Notes: a model not told the origin generated them from the letters alone. Shown: positions 50,701 to 62,579, counted from the stretch's first letter. The stretch: 64,000 nucleotides of DNA from Malus domestica (GCF_042453785.1 NC_091675.1:4662501-4726500), one strand, 5' to 3'. Translations and numbers: made by a program.

Positions 50701-52686
50701 GTAACATTAATTGTCTTCTTCTAAACCCGAAGTGTGTACTGCAGGTTGGGTTGCCAAACTTAACGAGGTTGATTGTGTATGAATGTGGCTCAAGATTCTT
50801 ATTTTCATCTTCCACGGCTAGAAGTCTAGTACAACTCAAATATCTTGAGGTAAAAAACTGCTACATGATGGAAGAGATAGTTTTAATACAAGAATATGGT
50901 GAAGAAAATGCAGCTGGCATGTTTTGTAAGCTACAACGTTTGAAGCTAACAAATCTTCAAATCCTCTCTAGATTCTGCTCAGGAAGTTATATCGAGTTTC
51001 CATCTTTGGAAAGTTTGGCAATAGTGAATTGTAATGTACTGGAGACATTCATTTGTGAACCTGGGAGTAAAAGCATTACAGTTCACAGAGAAACTAAAGA
51101 GGACTTGAAGAAGACGGTTGTACAATACTTTCTTTTTGACGACAAGGTGAAATATTGTACTATCATTTCTCTTTCATCATTATGTTTGTCTAATATATTC
51201 ACTTGAATGAAAAAAGATCTAACAATTCCATAAGATGAATGTAGGTTGGGTTTCCAAAGTTGGAGAGACTCTTCATCTGTGGCTTAAATAAGTTGAAGGC
51301 AATATGGCACAACCAACATGTTCCAGGCTCTTTGTGCGGAGGAGATTATACTAAGGAAAAACATGAAGCATCTGCTCAAAATCTAGTCAAGGCAGTCATA
51401 CGGAAGTGCAGCAATTTGCAATATATATTGTATTGTCCTGGAATTGAGGAAATCATTGCCGAGGTAGAGGGAGTAGAAACAACGCCCGAGTTTGTGTTCC
51501 CAAAAGTAGTATCTTTTAGATTAGAAGAGCTGCCCCAACTTAAGAGATTCTATCCGGGAATACATGCTTCCAAGTGGCCGTTACTTGAAGAATTGATAGT
51601 GCGCGGATGTGATCAATTGGACATTTTTTCTGTGGAACTTCCAAGTTTCCAGAAACATGTTCTGGGTGGTGTATCTGCTCCAATTAAACAACCTCTCTTT
51701 TTAATTGAGAAGGTAATAAAAGTACTTTCGAAGAATTTATTCAAGCAAATATGAAATTCCTCTCTTGAAAAAAAAAAAAGTAACTGGACAACCAATCTCT
51801 TACTCATTATGTTGTTTAATGTTCATTGTTGATCCATCCATAATATATGTCAGGATTCATTCCCCAAGTTAGAGAAGTTGGTCTTGGATGGCACTATGGA
51901 GATTTGTGGCGACCTACTCCCAGCTGAGGTCTTTCGCAAACTCAAATCTGTCAAGTTTCGTGCTCCATACTCTATAGTGGAGACTTCACATGAGCAAGGT
52001 AGACCTGCAGAAATTACCTTGGAAGATGTAAGTGCTCAGAAGATTCAAGGATCGGGCGGGCTAAGGCATCTTTGGAAAGAGAATTCTCCGTCGGCATGCC
52101 CGGTTTTTCCGAGCTTGGAAATTCTAAGAGTGTTGGGTTGTATCAGATTACAGGATCTAGTGACATCTGAAATATCCTTCCAGAATTTAACAACTTTGGA
52201 AGTGGTTGGTTGTCATAGATTGAAGTCATTAACAAACTATTCGGTTGCTAAAACGTTAATGCAACTGAGAGAAATGACTCTTGTGAATTGTAAAAGAATG
52301 ATAAAAATAGTGGAAACGTCAGACGGAGAAGATGCAGCAGGAAATGAGATTGCTTTTAGCCGGTTGCTACATTTGAAACTTTCAAGTCTTCCGAGTTTGA
52401 AAGACTTTTGCTCTGGAAATTGCATTGTCAAATTCCCACAATTAAAAACTTTCTCTGTAAGAAATTGCCCTAAGTTGAAGATTTCCTCGGAACTGGAAAG
52501 AATACCACAACAGGAGCAATTTTATAGGTATTTTGATTTTGTTTATAGCCACATTGTTGATGGTGATGACGATGTTGAAATGGTAAGTTTTTGTTCCCAA
52601 TCTTCCATTTTTTAAATTTCTTGACATGAATATTGAAATGCACGTTGTATTTTTCTTTGTGATAGGTCCCCGAAAATTCCATTTGA
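47706..52686 (+). CDS. CC-NB-ARC-LRR disease-resistance protein (frame interrupted once)
   Basis: Intracellular immune receptor of the At4g27190/RPS2-like CNL class. The exons are 47706-50121, 50745-51146, 51245-51712, 51854-52582 and 52666-52686. From MEIVTGIVGK come a coiled-coil domain (about 25-130), P-loop GIGGVGKTT (179-187), kinase-2 LVILDNIW (254-261), LTSRN, CRGLPVLVV (GLPL-like) and MHD (470-472). LRRs follow. Kinase-2 has Asn where LDD is usual. Near 49710-49720 the frame shifts: MHNSFHRWVAEGVTGE stops agreeing and LELRDLPHLAALAVHIPDAR continues in the next frame. A single indel, real or a sequencing error, therefore breaks the product after about 690 residues. LRR exons 2-4 are all phase 0 (402, 468 and 729 bases), and exons 2 and 3 both begin VG(L/F)P. 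The ATG at 47706, just after a CAG acceptor-like site, is preferred to one 13 codons upstream. Confidence 0.85.
50245..50415 (+). mobile_element. tRNA-derived SINE in intron 1 of the CNL gene
   Basis: 171 bp with A-box-like TGGTGCGATGGCAAG, B-box GGTTCGAGACT and a T-rich 3' end. It is bounded by a perfect 17-bp target duplication ATCCTTCTATAAGTTTA (50228-50244 and 50416-50432). The intact duplication indicates a fairly recent insertion. Confidence 0.9.
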
Positions 52687-53263
52687 TGTTTCCAGAGGAG
52701 CACATTTCACCGCAAGGATGTATATGGTGAGTACCATCTAAATACTCTTATTATGGTTGTTGGAGAATGGAGAATAGAGTCTCACACTGAAGCTGTAACA
52801 AGATAATGTTCACTACTAATATCACTTGCTAATATGCGGTGCGCTATATTGAGCCTAAAAAGTTTTATCAATTGTGTTACTCATATTTTCCAATTTTTGT
52901 CTGTCCAGGACATTCTTTGTTGCACCTTAAACTTTTTGTGATCGCCGTTGTTGCTTTGTCTTAATTGAGAAGAAGCTTGCAGAAGGCTTCTGCCGGTCGG
53001 GAAATGCTTGTGTGATATTCGTGAAAGCAGCAGCCTCTCCGTTCGATATTGTCCAGGTCTCCGTTTTCTGGTTTTTCCAAACTTCGAATCTGTTTGTTTT
53101 CCCGGTTTCAAACCTTGATAGCTTTGCTTGTCTGGGGAATAAGTTGTTTCACGTCTTCCTTACATTTATGCATTACATACATAATACACTGTGCTTTTAG
53201 TCAGATTCAAGCCGTTCGATTTGACCATGGATTTAAAGGAAGCACATCGACAATGTGTGCAAT
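52687..53263. other. 3' region of the CNL gene
   Basis: Probable 3' UTR, possibly with further spliced untranslated exons; no other gene seen. Confidence 0.4.
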
Positions 53264-53864
53264 ACATTAGTGTAATATTGTTGAATTTTTATTATGGGAG
53301 TGTTTGTGGCTAGAATTAATCTTAGCAAGCCTAAAGTTATTATGGTGTATTGGTGTGTATGACTGCCAACGAACTCGGCCTACTAAAGTCTATGATATAA
53401 ATGTGATTTAATATTACAGTTTAGTGGTATTCTTCTTCATTTGTAAGTGAGAGATTTTAGGTTTGAATTTTGAGAACAGTGAGTTCGCAACCAATCTACT
53501 CTCACTTCTTTAGTTGTATTCTTTTTCACTTGTAAGGATTAAGAAACAATCGAATAGACGTAAAATCGACAGTAAGGCACGAACATTGTAGATTTGGGCT
53601 TAGTGTGCGATTTGGGTCTTCGCTTGGAAGGATATAAGAACAGTTGAAAAGATGAAAAATGGGCAACAAGGCCTAAAGATTATAAATTTAGGCAAATGTC
53701 CAATTTCCACCCATGATTCGCCATTTCAATGAGAACAATGAAGTGAACAAGACGTGGAGTTCACCTCAACGTAGGGGCATTTTTGTTTGTTGAATTCCAT
53801 CATTTATTAGTCTAAAACGGAACTTTAAAATTTAGGACCTTTTCGATATTGTGTTGTTTGTTTA
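53264..53864. repeat. Segmental duplication B, copy 1 (unoccupied)
   Basis: Matches 57421-58503 apart from the solo LTR in copy 2 and a 37-bp length difference. It includes a SINE-like piece with GGTTTGAATTTTGAG (near 53460). It shows the undisturbed target site CTTGTAAGGATTAAG of the solo LTR in copy 2. Confidence 0.85.
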
Positions 53865-53924
53865 AATCACAGTTATACACCTATTTTTTGGTCGAGAGAG
53901 ACTGTGAAGAATTTCACCATGTTC

Positions 53925-54925
53925 GTGGTCACAGTCAAGCCGACTCATTAGCTCGGAGCATCTAACTCTAAACGTCCCATATTTTTTTTGTTTATTGGAG
54001 AGCCTCAGTTCGCGTTTCTTACCACTGAGTCATTTGCTATGGTTGTGTGGATTAATTTATTGGATGCGAACCTCAGTGGCATAGACTAAGCAAAAGCAGG
54101 ACATCATGGTACCAATATTTAGATAATAATTATCCTTTTGCCTTTCTCCCAGAATCACACCAACACGTTGCTCAAGAAGAACATACACACCCACACCCCA
54201 ATGATCGCATTAAGTCCAATATTCCAATATATAAACACACCCTGCAACGAGATTGGCGCATCGTATTCTTGCTTAATCATCGCATTAACAAATTACGAAC
54301 CAAAATAGAAGTGATTTTTCTCAGCGTATAACAGTTGCAATGCTCGTGTATCAATCACTTACGTACGTGTAATATTATACTTTTATGATATATCAATTAT
54401 ACTAGTGTTATTTGTATTATACTACTTATTACGCGTGAGTCTGTAATAGTACTCCAACATTTCTTGTCAAGTACAAACCAAATTCTTGAAGCTTGTGAAA
54501 TTTGTGACAACGTTTTGAGCAAAGAAAACAATTTTCTTTAATAATAATTAACACCAAATTCTTGAGTACTGCAAAATCACTTTTTTTTTTTTTTTTTTCA
54601 TTTTATCTTTGTTAGAAATAAGAAGAAAAAAACTCACGTGATGTGCTTTTTTCGCTCATAATGTCACGGTACCAGGGATTCCCGTGGTGTGATTGGAACC
54701 AGTGATGGTTTTGATGTCGTTTTGTAACTTTTCTGCAAATGGTTTCTGACACTTTGATCTGAGAGCCTGAGAGTCTCCGCCCTTTCCAGTTCTCCCCCTT
54801 TGCAGCTTTCTTTCTGGGAGTTCTCACTTCCACCTTCTCTATCCCTATAATTTTTGGATGAAATGCCTTCAATTATTGTTTTGTTTACTAGCTAGATGCT
54901 CAACAAACAAATTTAGAAGTTGGTT
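53925..54925. repeat. Segmental duplication A, copy 2
   Basis: See 39385-40690. Here the unit lies directly upstream of the 9-bp repeat array and the small gene at 55435 and may contribute its upstream region. Confidence 0.8.
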
Positions 54926-54969
54926 TGTTAGTAGTGGAAAAGTGGGAGTATTGGATGGCTAGTGGTTTA

Positions 54970-55230
54970 GGCTAGTCAACTTTCTTTGTGTAAGTTAGAC
55001 AAGTTATGCAAGTTACGCAAGTTAGGCTAGTGGTTTAGGCTAGTCAACTTTCTTTGTGTAAGTTAGGCAAGTTAGGTAAGTTAGGCAAGTTAGACTTTTG
55101 TCTTTTTTAAGTTACGTAAGTTAGGCAAGTTAGGTAAGTTAGGCAAGTTAGGCTTTTGTCTTTTTTAAGTTAGGCCAGTTAGGCAAGTTACGTAAGTTAA
55201 GCAAGTTATGCAAGTTACGTAAGTTAGGGT
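54970..55230. repeat. 9-bp minisatellite array
   Basis: Variants of AAGTTAGGC (AAGTTAGGT, AAGTTACGT, AAGTTATGC) repeat many times. They are broken by two longer units with TAGTGGTTTAGGCTAGTCAA and two with CTTTTGTCTTTTTT, which suggests higher-order duplication. Confidence 0.9.
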
Positions 55231-55248
55231 TATGTCTTCTTTCTTTCC

Positions 55249-55258
55249 CTATATATAT
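55249..55258 (+). promoter_or_regulatory. TATA box of the small membrane-protein gene
   Basis: CTATATATAT about 180 bases before the ATG at 55435, just after the 9-bp array. Confidence 0.5.
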
Positions 55259-55434
55259 GTTTCATCTTGTAATTGTTTCTTCATGGAATACACATCAAAA
55301 ATTCTACAGTTGGGGTTTAGTATGTATAATAAATAAATATTGAGCGACCCCATCATCATTTCTCCTATACAGGAGGCACCCCACCACCTCTCATTTTCCT
55401 GTAAACCGTTTCAATAACATGTCCTGGGAGGAGA

Positions 55435-56821
55435 ATGGCCACCGCGTGGTGCGCACCCTTCATCTTGTTGTTCATGGCGTTCATTGCCTTCATGGTGTCC
55501 ATAAACTTGGTCATTTCGTACAAGCTGTTTCCACCGCTCCCTCCCAATTTCCTGTTTATCGCCGGTGATTGGAGGAAGGAGGGCTCGGTGAGTCCAGTCA
55601 AAGACTATTTATTTAATTTTTTTTTTTTTGTTAATACGAAAATAATTCTGGTTTTATTTGTTTGTTAATGATTAATCATTGATGTTTGTCTTGTTGCGTG
55701 TTCATAATCCGTTTAGACTTTTGGGTTTGCTTGATGATAGAGCAAAGGTGTGTGATTAGGGAGTCGTTGACTTTGCTAATCTGATTGTTTGTTGCTTAAG
55801 CAAAGGTGTTTAACCTAAATCAACCTTCGACTGTTCACTTAAAACAGCTGATGGTCGCTGATAATTTCGTAATCCAAAGTTTCAGGCATAGATTTTGCAG
55901 TTTCCATGTTTCCAGGAGTTACCTTGTATTTTGAGACCACACATGTGAACATAATTCCAATTTTTTGTGTTGTAAAAATGAAAAATGGATAAAAATATCT
56001 TCCTATTTTCGTGGTAGGAAAAAGAACAGGTAAAAATATCTGACAAGAATCTCAGCTCCATTGAAGTAAAAGGGTCCTCTTATCAGGCTCTCTTTGTAAT
56101 TCATTGGCTTTTGATATAAATTATCCGAAAAAGTAGATAGTTTTGAATTCAACTAGTACTCAATTGGACCAGCGTATCATAATTATCGGAGAAATAATTA
56201 GTTGATGCATTTGCTCTAACCTTACCATGTGTCCCTGGCAAGTGATTTGTAGGTTCAGATACTGTCATGACCAAATATTTGCATATGAATTATGTTAATT
56301 TACTCTTGGAATAATTTTGAGGGGTAATCGGTTGAGTCTCTGATTGTATTTCGTTTGTCGCCCGTTAAGTCATGTTACATTGTTTTGCTTTCGTGTTGAA
56401 ACAGAGCAAGGGCAATCCTAAGAGCAACTCCACCGGGAACAAAATGTCCCAGCCCTCAGTCCAAAAAACAAGCCAGCCCTCAGTGAATTTGCTCCAGCCC
56501 ACAAAATGTCCCAGCCCCCAGCCCATGCCAGGCAACAGGCCAGCCCATTTCGGACAGACCCAGAGGCCGGCCTATTGGCTGGCGCGTGCAGCAGAATCGC
56601 GCATGTGCGCGAGTAGCAGACAGGGTTGCAGGCGGCGGGGCCCGCTTGTCAGCCCACTTGTGTTCACCCGGAATAGGGCTACGTGGCCCTCCTCAGTGCC
56701 GTTGGATTTCCAACGGCTATTTTTTGTAGACCGTTGGATTTCCAACAGTAAAAAAAATTTAAATTTGACTTTTAAAAAGGACCGTCCGATCACAGATCAA
56801 CGGTCCACGTTAATGAACTAA
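55435..56821 (+). CDS. Small one-pass membrane protein gene; exon 2 split by a MITE
   Basis: Exon 1 (55435-55587) encodes 51 aa: MATAWCAPF, a hydrophobic span (about 7-28), then KLFPPLPPNFLFIAGDWRKE and a GTGAGT donor in phase 0. An acceptor TGAAACAG precedes exon 2 at 56405, reading SKGNP before the MITE at 56422. Without the MITE and one TAA, exon 2 would be SKGNPNERKE plus stop at 57202, an apparent ancestral product of 61 aa. With the MITE present the ORF runs to 56821 and adds over 130 residues of transposon-encoded sequence. I do not recognise the family. The frame agreement across intron and MITE is the main support; expression is unknown. Confidence 0.5.
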
Positions 56822-57183
56822 ATTAAAATTTATTAAAAAATACAGAAAAATTATTAAAAAATACAGAAAAGTTTTAAAAAAAAGAAAAAAATTCTATAAA
56901 TACCTAACCCTCATCTTCCACCTTACACCACATTTCAATATTTTCTACACTTTCTACCAAAGCTTTCATATACTTTTTGTGTGAAAAAAAATACCAAAAA
57001 GCTTGTGGTTGAAGAATAAAGTGTATTTGATGAGTTTATGTAATTTCATTTTAGTGTGTTTTTTTTTATAGTTTATTTGATGAGTATGTAATTTTATTAC
57101 TATTCACTCCAGTCTATTACTGTTCACTTGAGTGGATAAATGCGCTGGGTGCTGGCGCAAAGTCCTTAGGGGTGGAATTGCTC
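56422..57183. mobile_element. Tourist/PIF-like MITE in exon 2 of the small gene
   Basis: 762 bp with inverted ends GAGCAACTCCACC and GGTGGAATTGCTC and the 3-bp duplication TAA (56419-56421, 57184-57186). It is GC-rich at its left end and AT-rich to the right, with ATTTAAATTT and a repeated TTATTAAAAAATACAGAAAA. No transposase. Confidence 0.8.
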
Positions 57184-57199
57184 TAATGAGAGGAAGGAG

Positions 57200-57400
57200 T
57201 AGTGGAGGTCTGTATTACATCGCAAATAGTCGAATAAGCAGCATGGTGTTTCTAATCCAAAAGCATTTCTTGGGCAAATCATGAAGGCTTTCTTGTGGCA
57301 CCACAGATTAGGACATCGCAGAAATGCTATGTTACATAGAATGTTGTCTCATTCTAAAGTTGTGTATAAATCAGATATAAAAGAAACACCATTAGTGTAA
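57200..57400 (+). mobile_element. Short Copia-like remnant
   Basis: Contains sequence reading LWHHRLGH, like the pre-integrase motif of Copia polyproteins. A degraded fragment without LTRs. Confidence 0.45.
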
Positions 57401-57420
57401 TGTTGTCTCATTCTAAAGTT

Positions 57421-58503
57421 ACATTAGTGTAATGTTGTTGAATTTTTATTATGGGAGTATTTGTGGCTAGAATTAATCTTAGCAAGCCTAAAGTTATTAT
57501 GGTGTATTGGTGTGTATGACTGCCAATGAACTCGGCCTACTAAAGTTTATGATATAAATGTGATTTAATATTATAGTTTAATGATATTCTTCTTTATTTG
57601 TAAGTAAAAGATTTTATATTTGAATTTTAAGAATTGTAAGTTCGCAACCAATCTACTCTTACTTCTTTAGTGGTATTCTTTTTCACTTGTAAGGTGTTTG
57701 TACCATACTTGACCAATCTCGAAATTACTGAGCACCGGTTAACGTTATACCGTTAAGGACTCAGAAGAGTTTCCTTCCAACAGAAGGCTAATCATAGCGC
57801 GACACGTGTCGACATCAGAAGCCAATCATAGCGCGATACGTGTTAACATCAGAAGCTAATCACAATACGATACGTGTCAATGTCAGAATGAAACTAGAAA
57901 CTCTCTTTTATAAATAGAGATTATTCTCTCACAATATTTCTTAATGTCATTTGTACTAAATCATTTATTAGTACTCACAAACAGAGAGCTTGAATCTATG
58001 TACTTGTGTAAACCCTTCACAATTAATGAGAACTTCTTTACTCCGTGGACGTAGTCAATCTAGGTGAACCATGTACATCTTGTGTTTGTTTCCCTATCTC
58101 TATTCATTTACATACTTATCCACATTAATGACCGGAGTAATCTAGCGAAGGTCACAAATTTAACACTTTTTGTTGCACCAAAATCCTTACTGATTTTGTG
58201 CATCAATACAAGGATTAAAGAACAATTGAATAAATGTGAAATCGACAGCAATGCTCGAACATCGTAGATTTGGGCTTAGTGTGCGATTTGGGAAAATGGG
58301 CAATAAGGCCTAAAGATTATAAATTTGGGCAAATGTCCAATTTGCACCCATGATTCGCCATTTCAATGAGAACAATGAAGTGAACAAGACTTGGAGTTCA
58401 CCTCGACGTAGGAGCATTTTTGTTGTTGTTGAATTCCATAATTTATTAGTCTAAAACGGAACTTCAAAATTTAGGACCTTTTCGATATTGTGTTGTTTGT
58501 TTA
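57421..58503. repeat. Segmental duplication B, copy 2, containing a solo LTR
   Basis: See 53264-53864. The two copies differ by many substitutions, so the duplication is not recent. Confidence 0.85.
57695..58208 (+). mobile_element. Solo LTR (514 bp), same family as 16464-19214
   Basis: Begins TGTTTGTACC and ends GTGCATCAATA, flanked by TAAGG (57690-57694) and CAAGG (58209-58213). The empty site in copy 1 (53545) verifies both ends. Its many differences from the copy at 16.5 kb suggest an older insertion. Confidence 0.9.
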
Positions 58504-59357
58504 ATTCATCTCCTATAATTGTATTCCTAAAATGTATAGAGCTAAGAGGCACACCAAAGCGCCCTCAGAAGTGCTAAGAATGTTATCTTATAAGTTTATA
58601 ACATCATTCAATAATAATAAACTTTAAAGTAACATACAACGTTTTATAAATAATTCAAAATGAGTTAATCATAGAGCTAGTTTAGGAGTTTTTTTTCCTT
58701 TGGTTTTCTTGAACAAACGATAATCTATACTAAGGATGGGGTGAGCCAACCCTCATAATATGATTCAAACTCATATTTGGCGATGATCGAATCTAAAATC
58801 TTTCACTTATAAGTAAAAAAAAAAAACGTTAAATTGTAGGGATCCTCTTGAATTTTAAAAGCACAATTGAATTAACAACCTAAAGTTGGACAAGGATCCT
58901 CTCTGGGATCAATCAATCATTGTTTGTTTAACTTACATCGTACGATCAATTTTCGTTAGTTACTATTTATATTTAATTTAAAATTTAAAATGATTTTGAA
59001 CTACGATGAACGGACACGATTGATTGATTCCGAATTCCTAATTCCTGGAAAGAGGATCCTACTCGCCTAAAGTTGTTAATTTTGGATAGACTCTGACGTA
59101 CACCGTCGTAATGCGGAGGTGTCACCTTGTGAAATTGTATACCCCGAACCCGCTGAATAATCAATCCCGGTCGACCGGGAGGAAACTCAAAGCGAAGCAG
59201 AGAGGAAGAAGAACAGAAAACGAAGGGGTGAGAGAACAAAACCTGTTCCGGTTTGAAAATTCGGAGTGAGAGAGGCAACACTGCAATACGACACCGTTGC
59301 GTTGTGAACCTCTGCTTTGCTTTGCATCTGGCAGAAGAAGAAGAAGATGCTCCGAAA
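58504..59357. other. Intergenic region and CSA promoter
   Basis: AT-rich sequence with a SINE-like stretch at 58730-58830, then the 5' UTR of the CSA gene from roughly 59160. No TATA box stands out. Confidence 0.45.
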
Positions 59358-62231
59358 ATGTGGCGGCAAATCGGAGACAGAGAAGCGGGCAAGCTCCGCC
59401 CAAATTCGTTCTCGAATCGAATCAAGTCCACCCGGATCCAAACGCTCCAACTCTCCAATCACAAAGACTTCATCTCCCCTCATCGCGGCTCCGTCAACAC
59501 TCTTCAGCTGGATTTGACGGAGGCCCGGTACCTGTTATCCGGCGCCTCCGATGCTTCCGCTGCCGTGTTCGATGTCCAGCGCGGGACCGATTACGGAGGC
59601 GGCGGAGCTATCACGAGGCACAAGTGCTTGTTTGTGGTGGATAAGCAGCACGAGCACGGGCATAAGTATGCGGTGTCCTCCGCCGTGTGGTATCCGGTCG
59701 ACACCGGACTGTTTGTGACGGGTTCGTACGATCATCACATCAATGTTTGGGATACGAATACGACGCAGGTAGTGATGGACTTCAAGATGCCGGGGAAGGT
59801 GTACCGGACTGCAATGTCCCCGCTGGCAACTTCTCACATGCTCATTGCTGCCGGTACCGAAGATGTTCAAGTTCGCCTCTGTGATATTGCTTCTGGGGCT
59901 TTTGCTCACACCTTGTCTGGCCACCGCGGTATGTCCCGAAATTTGCAGAATTAAACGTTTGATGCACATTTGATACATACAGAGTTAGAAAAATCAAAAC
60001 TTGATATCATGAGTGAACACATGAAACATTGGGGATGACAGTATTGAGGGTATAAGTAAGGATTTTGTTTGAAATTTGGGGTGGATGATCACGAATATTG
60101 CGAAAATCACTTCTTTAAATAACCTGGCCTACTCGGTTTTCTCAGCATTCTGTAAATTTGTATCATTTCTGGTTGAACCCTGTAATCGTATAGTAGGCTC
60201 AAGGCTGGCCTGGCATTTGTGGACAGCAAGAATTTACGATACACCGTGTTGTATTTTTCATGATGGCAGATGGTGTGATGACTGTGGAGTGGTCTACTTC
60301 TAGCGAGTGGGTATTGCTTACAGGTGGATGTGATGGTGCAATACGTTTTTGGGACATTAGACGTGCCGGATGTTTTCGTGTTTTGGATCAATCTCAGTCT
60401 CAGCTTGGGAGGCGTCCACCCATCCTGGAACGCTCTGCCACAATTAAGGTTTTCTTATTTGCTTTGCTGAGCCAAAAGCGTTTGTTTTTAAATTACTGAT
60501 TGCGTTCAGTTTTTATGATTATATTATTTGCTTCACAGTTAGTTAGCCTGTTTCACCAGCAAATCTGAAATGGTTCTATATATGCACTGTCTATTTGCTT
60601 GCATTATTAGTAATGTTTGTCATTGAAGCTTGTAGTTAGTAGGAGAATCTAGTTTTAACTGGAGAAAATTATTATGTTGAACTTTCCCTTGTACTGATAA
60701 TATTTGATTTTATGTCCGGTCAGGGTTCAACAGTTAAGCCCTCGTCATCAAGTCAAAGCACATCTGCAAAAGCTCGGGCACCACAAAGGAAACTTTCTAA
60801 TGGGAGTGGTGCAAAGCACTCACCCATTGGTAAAAGTCCAGCAAAGGGATCTATGAAGCAAAGATTACATCCAGGGATGCTGTCTAGTCAGGATCGTGCC
60901 ACTGCCCATTATGGTGCTGTTACTGGATTAAAAGTCACTGAAGACGGCATGTACCTCTTGAGTGCAGGTTGGGTTATTTCATTTTGGACGTTTGTTATAC
61001 TTAAGAAGGAAATCCATTTTGAATAGTCTATACATATTTTGAATCCCTTTAACGGAGTTAATATTTATAATAATCACAGCGGTTTAGGTTTACTCTTTAT
61101 TTATTTTTATTTTTATCCATTAGTTTATACTTTATACTACCATACTACTGCAGGTCACTGACAAGTGACAGTTACAACTTAAAACCTTGATCTATATTAC
61201 AAATTAACAAATACATTTTAATCTGACAAAGAAATGAAGAATACACTTTAAATCTGGTGAGGTGATCAAATACTCACAGAATCAGTGCAGTTTAACCCGA
61301 TTTGCTGGTGTTGTACAGTATGGATCACGCTGACCTCCAACAGAAAATAAAAATAAAAAGAGAAATCATGCACGGGGGCCCTCACCTTAGTTTCCTATTA
61401 AATATATAAATTATTCCTTTCGTGCAAAAGTCAGCTGATTGGGTTTTTCACTCGTTCCTCACTGCCTATGTCATTGATCAAGGTTTTACATTTCAGGTTC
61501 CGATTCAAGATTGAGGTTGTGGGATGTAGAATCTGGCTGCAATACTTTGGTGAACTTTGAAACTGTGCGTATGCAAACCAGCAGGCCCATACAGTTAGCT
61601 ACAAGTCAGAATTCGGAGCTTGTTTTTGTTCCCTGCATGACAGCTGTGAAGGTAATGCCTTTTTTTGTAGGTTTTATTCTTTCTGAATTTTACATGTGGA
61701 TTAAAATTCAACCATTTCCATAAAACTTCAAAGTTTGACATACAGATTTGTTTTTTCAGGCATTCAATATGTGGTCGGGTAAAACATCCCTGAAATTTCG
61801 CGGTCACTATGAACATGTAAACTGTTGCTGGTTTAGTTCACAGGATCAGGTACTCTTCAAAAAATTTAGGATTTATCTATAGGCCTTCTCCAATCAACAC
61901 TTTATAAACTAAAATGGCAAGTTAATATTCCAGTCAGTTGTTCCGACTTCTATGTCAATTAATAGGAGCTGTAAACCTTTTTCTAACTGTCCTAGTGAAG
62001 TTTGTCCTCATGAATTGTAATTCATATCTCACATTGCAGGAATTGTACACTGGTGGCAATGATAGACAAATTCTAGTTTGGTCGCCGCCCAGATTGGTTT
62101 CTGATGAGGTGGTACACCTGATGGTTTTTTGTAACTAACCGTATTAGTTGCTTAGCGGCCTTGTATCTTATACATTTTTGGAAATGCAGGATGAAGGACC
62201 CTCTAAGGACGAGGATAATTGGAGCGACTAG
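59358..62231 (+). CDS. CSA: CSA/ERCC8-like WD40 protein of transcription-coupled repair
   Basis: Seven exons: 59358-59928, 60270-60448, 60724-60967, 61497-61651, 61760-61849, 62040-62108 and 62190-62231. They total 1350 bases, 449 aa. ERCC8/CSA is the substrate receptor of a CUL4-DDB1 ubiquitin ligase that acts on stalled RNA polymerase II after UV damage. Arabidopsis CSA-1 starts MWKDIRDRESGK and ends DKDNWSD; this protein starts MWRQIGDREAGK and ends DEDNWSD. WD repeats are visible: SGASDASAAVFDV, TGSYDHHINVWDT, AGTEDVQVRLCDI, TGGCDGAIRFWDI, SAGSDSRLRLWDV and TGGNDRQILVWSP. A serine/lysine-rich insert (encoded by exon 3) separates the fourth and fifth, as in plant relatives. Upstream ATGs at 59253 and 59347 were not chosen because homologues begin at MW. 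Converges with the PHD gene. Confidence 0.92.
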
Positions 62232-62579
62232 CATCTGCTGTGCTTACGATCCTCATTTCTGCTAGGTAGAGTGCATTGGTCTTTCTCTGTCGTTTTCTGT
62301 TTTGCTTTTAGATCTAAGATGCTGTATTTGATAGGCACAATCATTAGTACAGAGTTTGTTTTTTTTTTTTTTTTTTTTGGCGTGTATATATGTAAATTTA
62401 AACTCATTCTTAAGTAGAATCAAGGGACAAATTCATGGAAAAAATTGTGCGCTGATGAATTAAAAGAGAAAAACTGAGTCAGTTCCAAATGAAAAACGAA
62501 AGTTGACGATTGATATTTAGTTGAAGAACACATTAAAAAATTGTGCATAATTACCAGATGTGTCTGTCAAATATATCTC
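62232..62579. other. Convergent 3' UTRs of CSA and the PHD-GNAT gene
   Basis: 348 bases between stop codons, with a poly-T run at 62358-62379. Confidence 0.6.

Noticed and set aside
55365-55601. Minus-strand ORF opposite the small membrane-protein exon
   Set aside because: The plus strand has a TATA box, splice donor and frame-consistent second exon; the minus strand has none of these.
59535-59978. Minus-strand ORF opposite CSA exon 1
   Set aside because: It is an antisense shadow; the plus-strand WD40 product is unambiguous.
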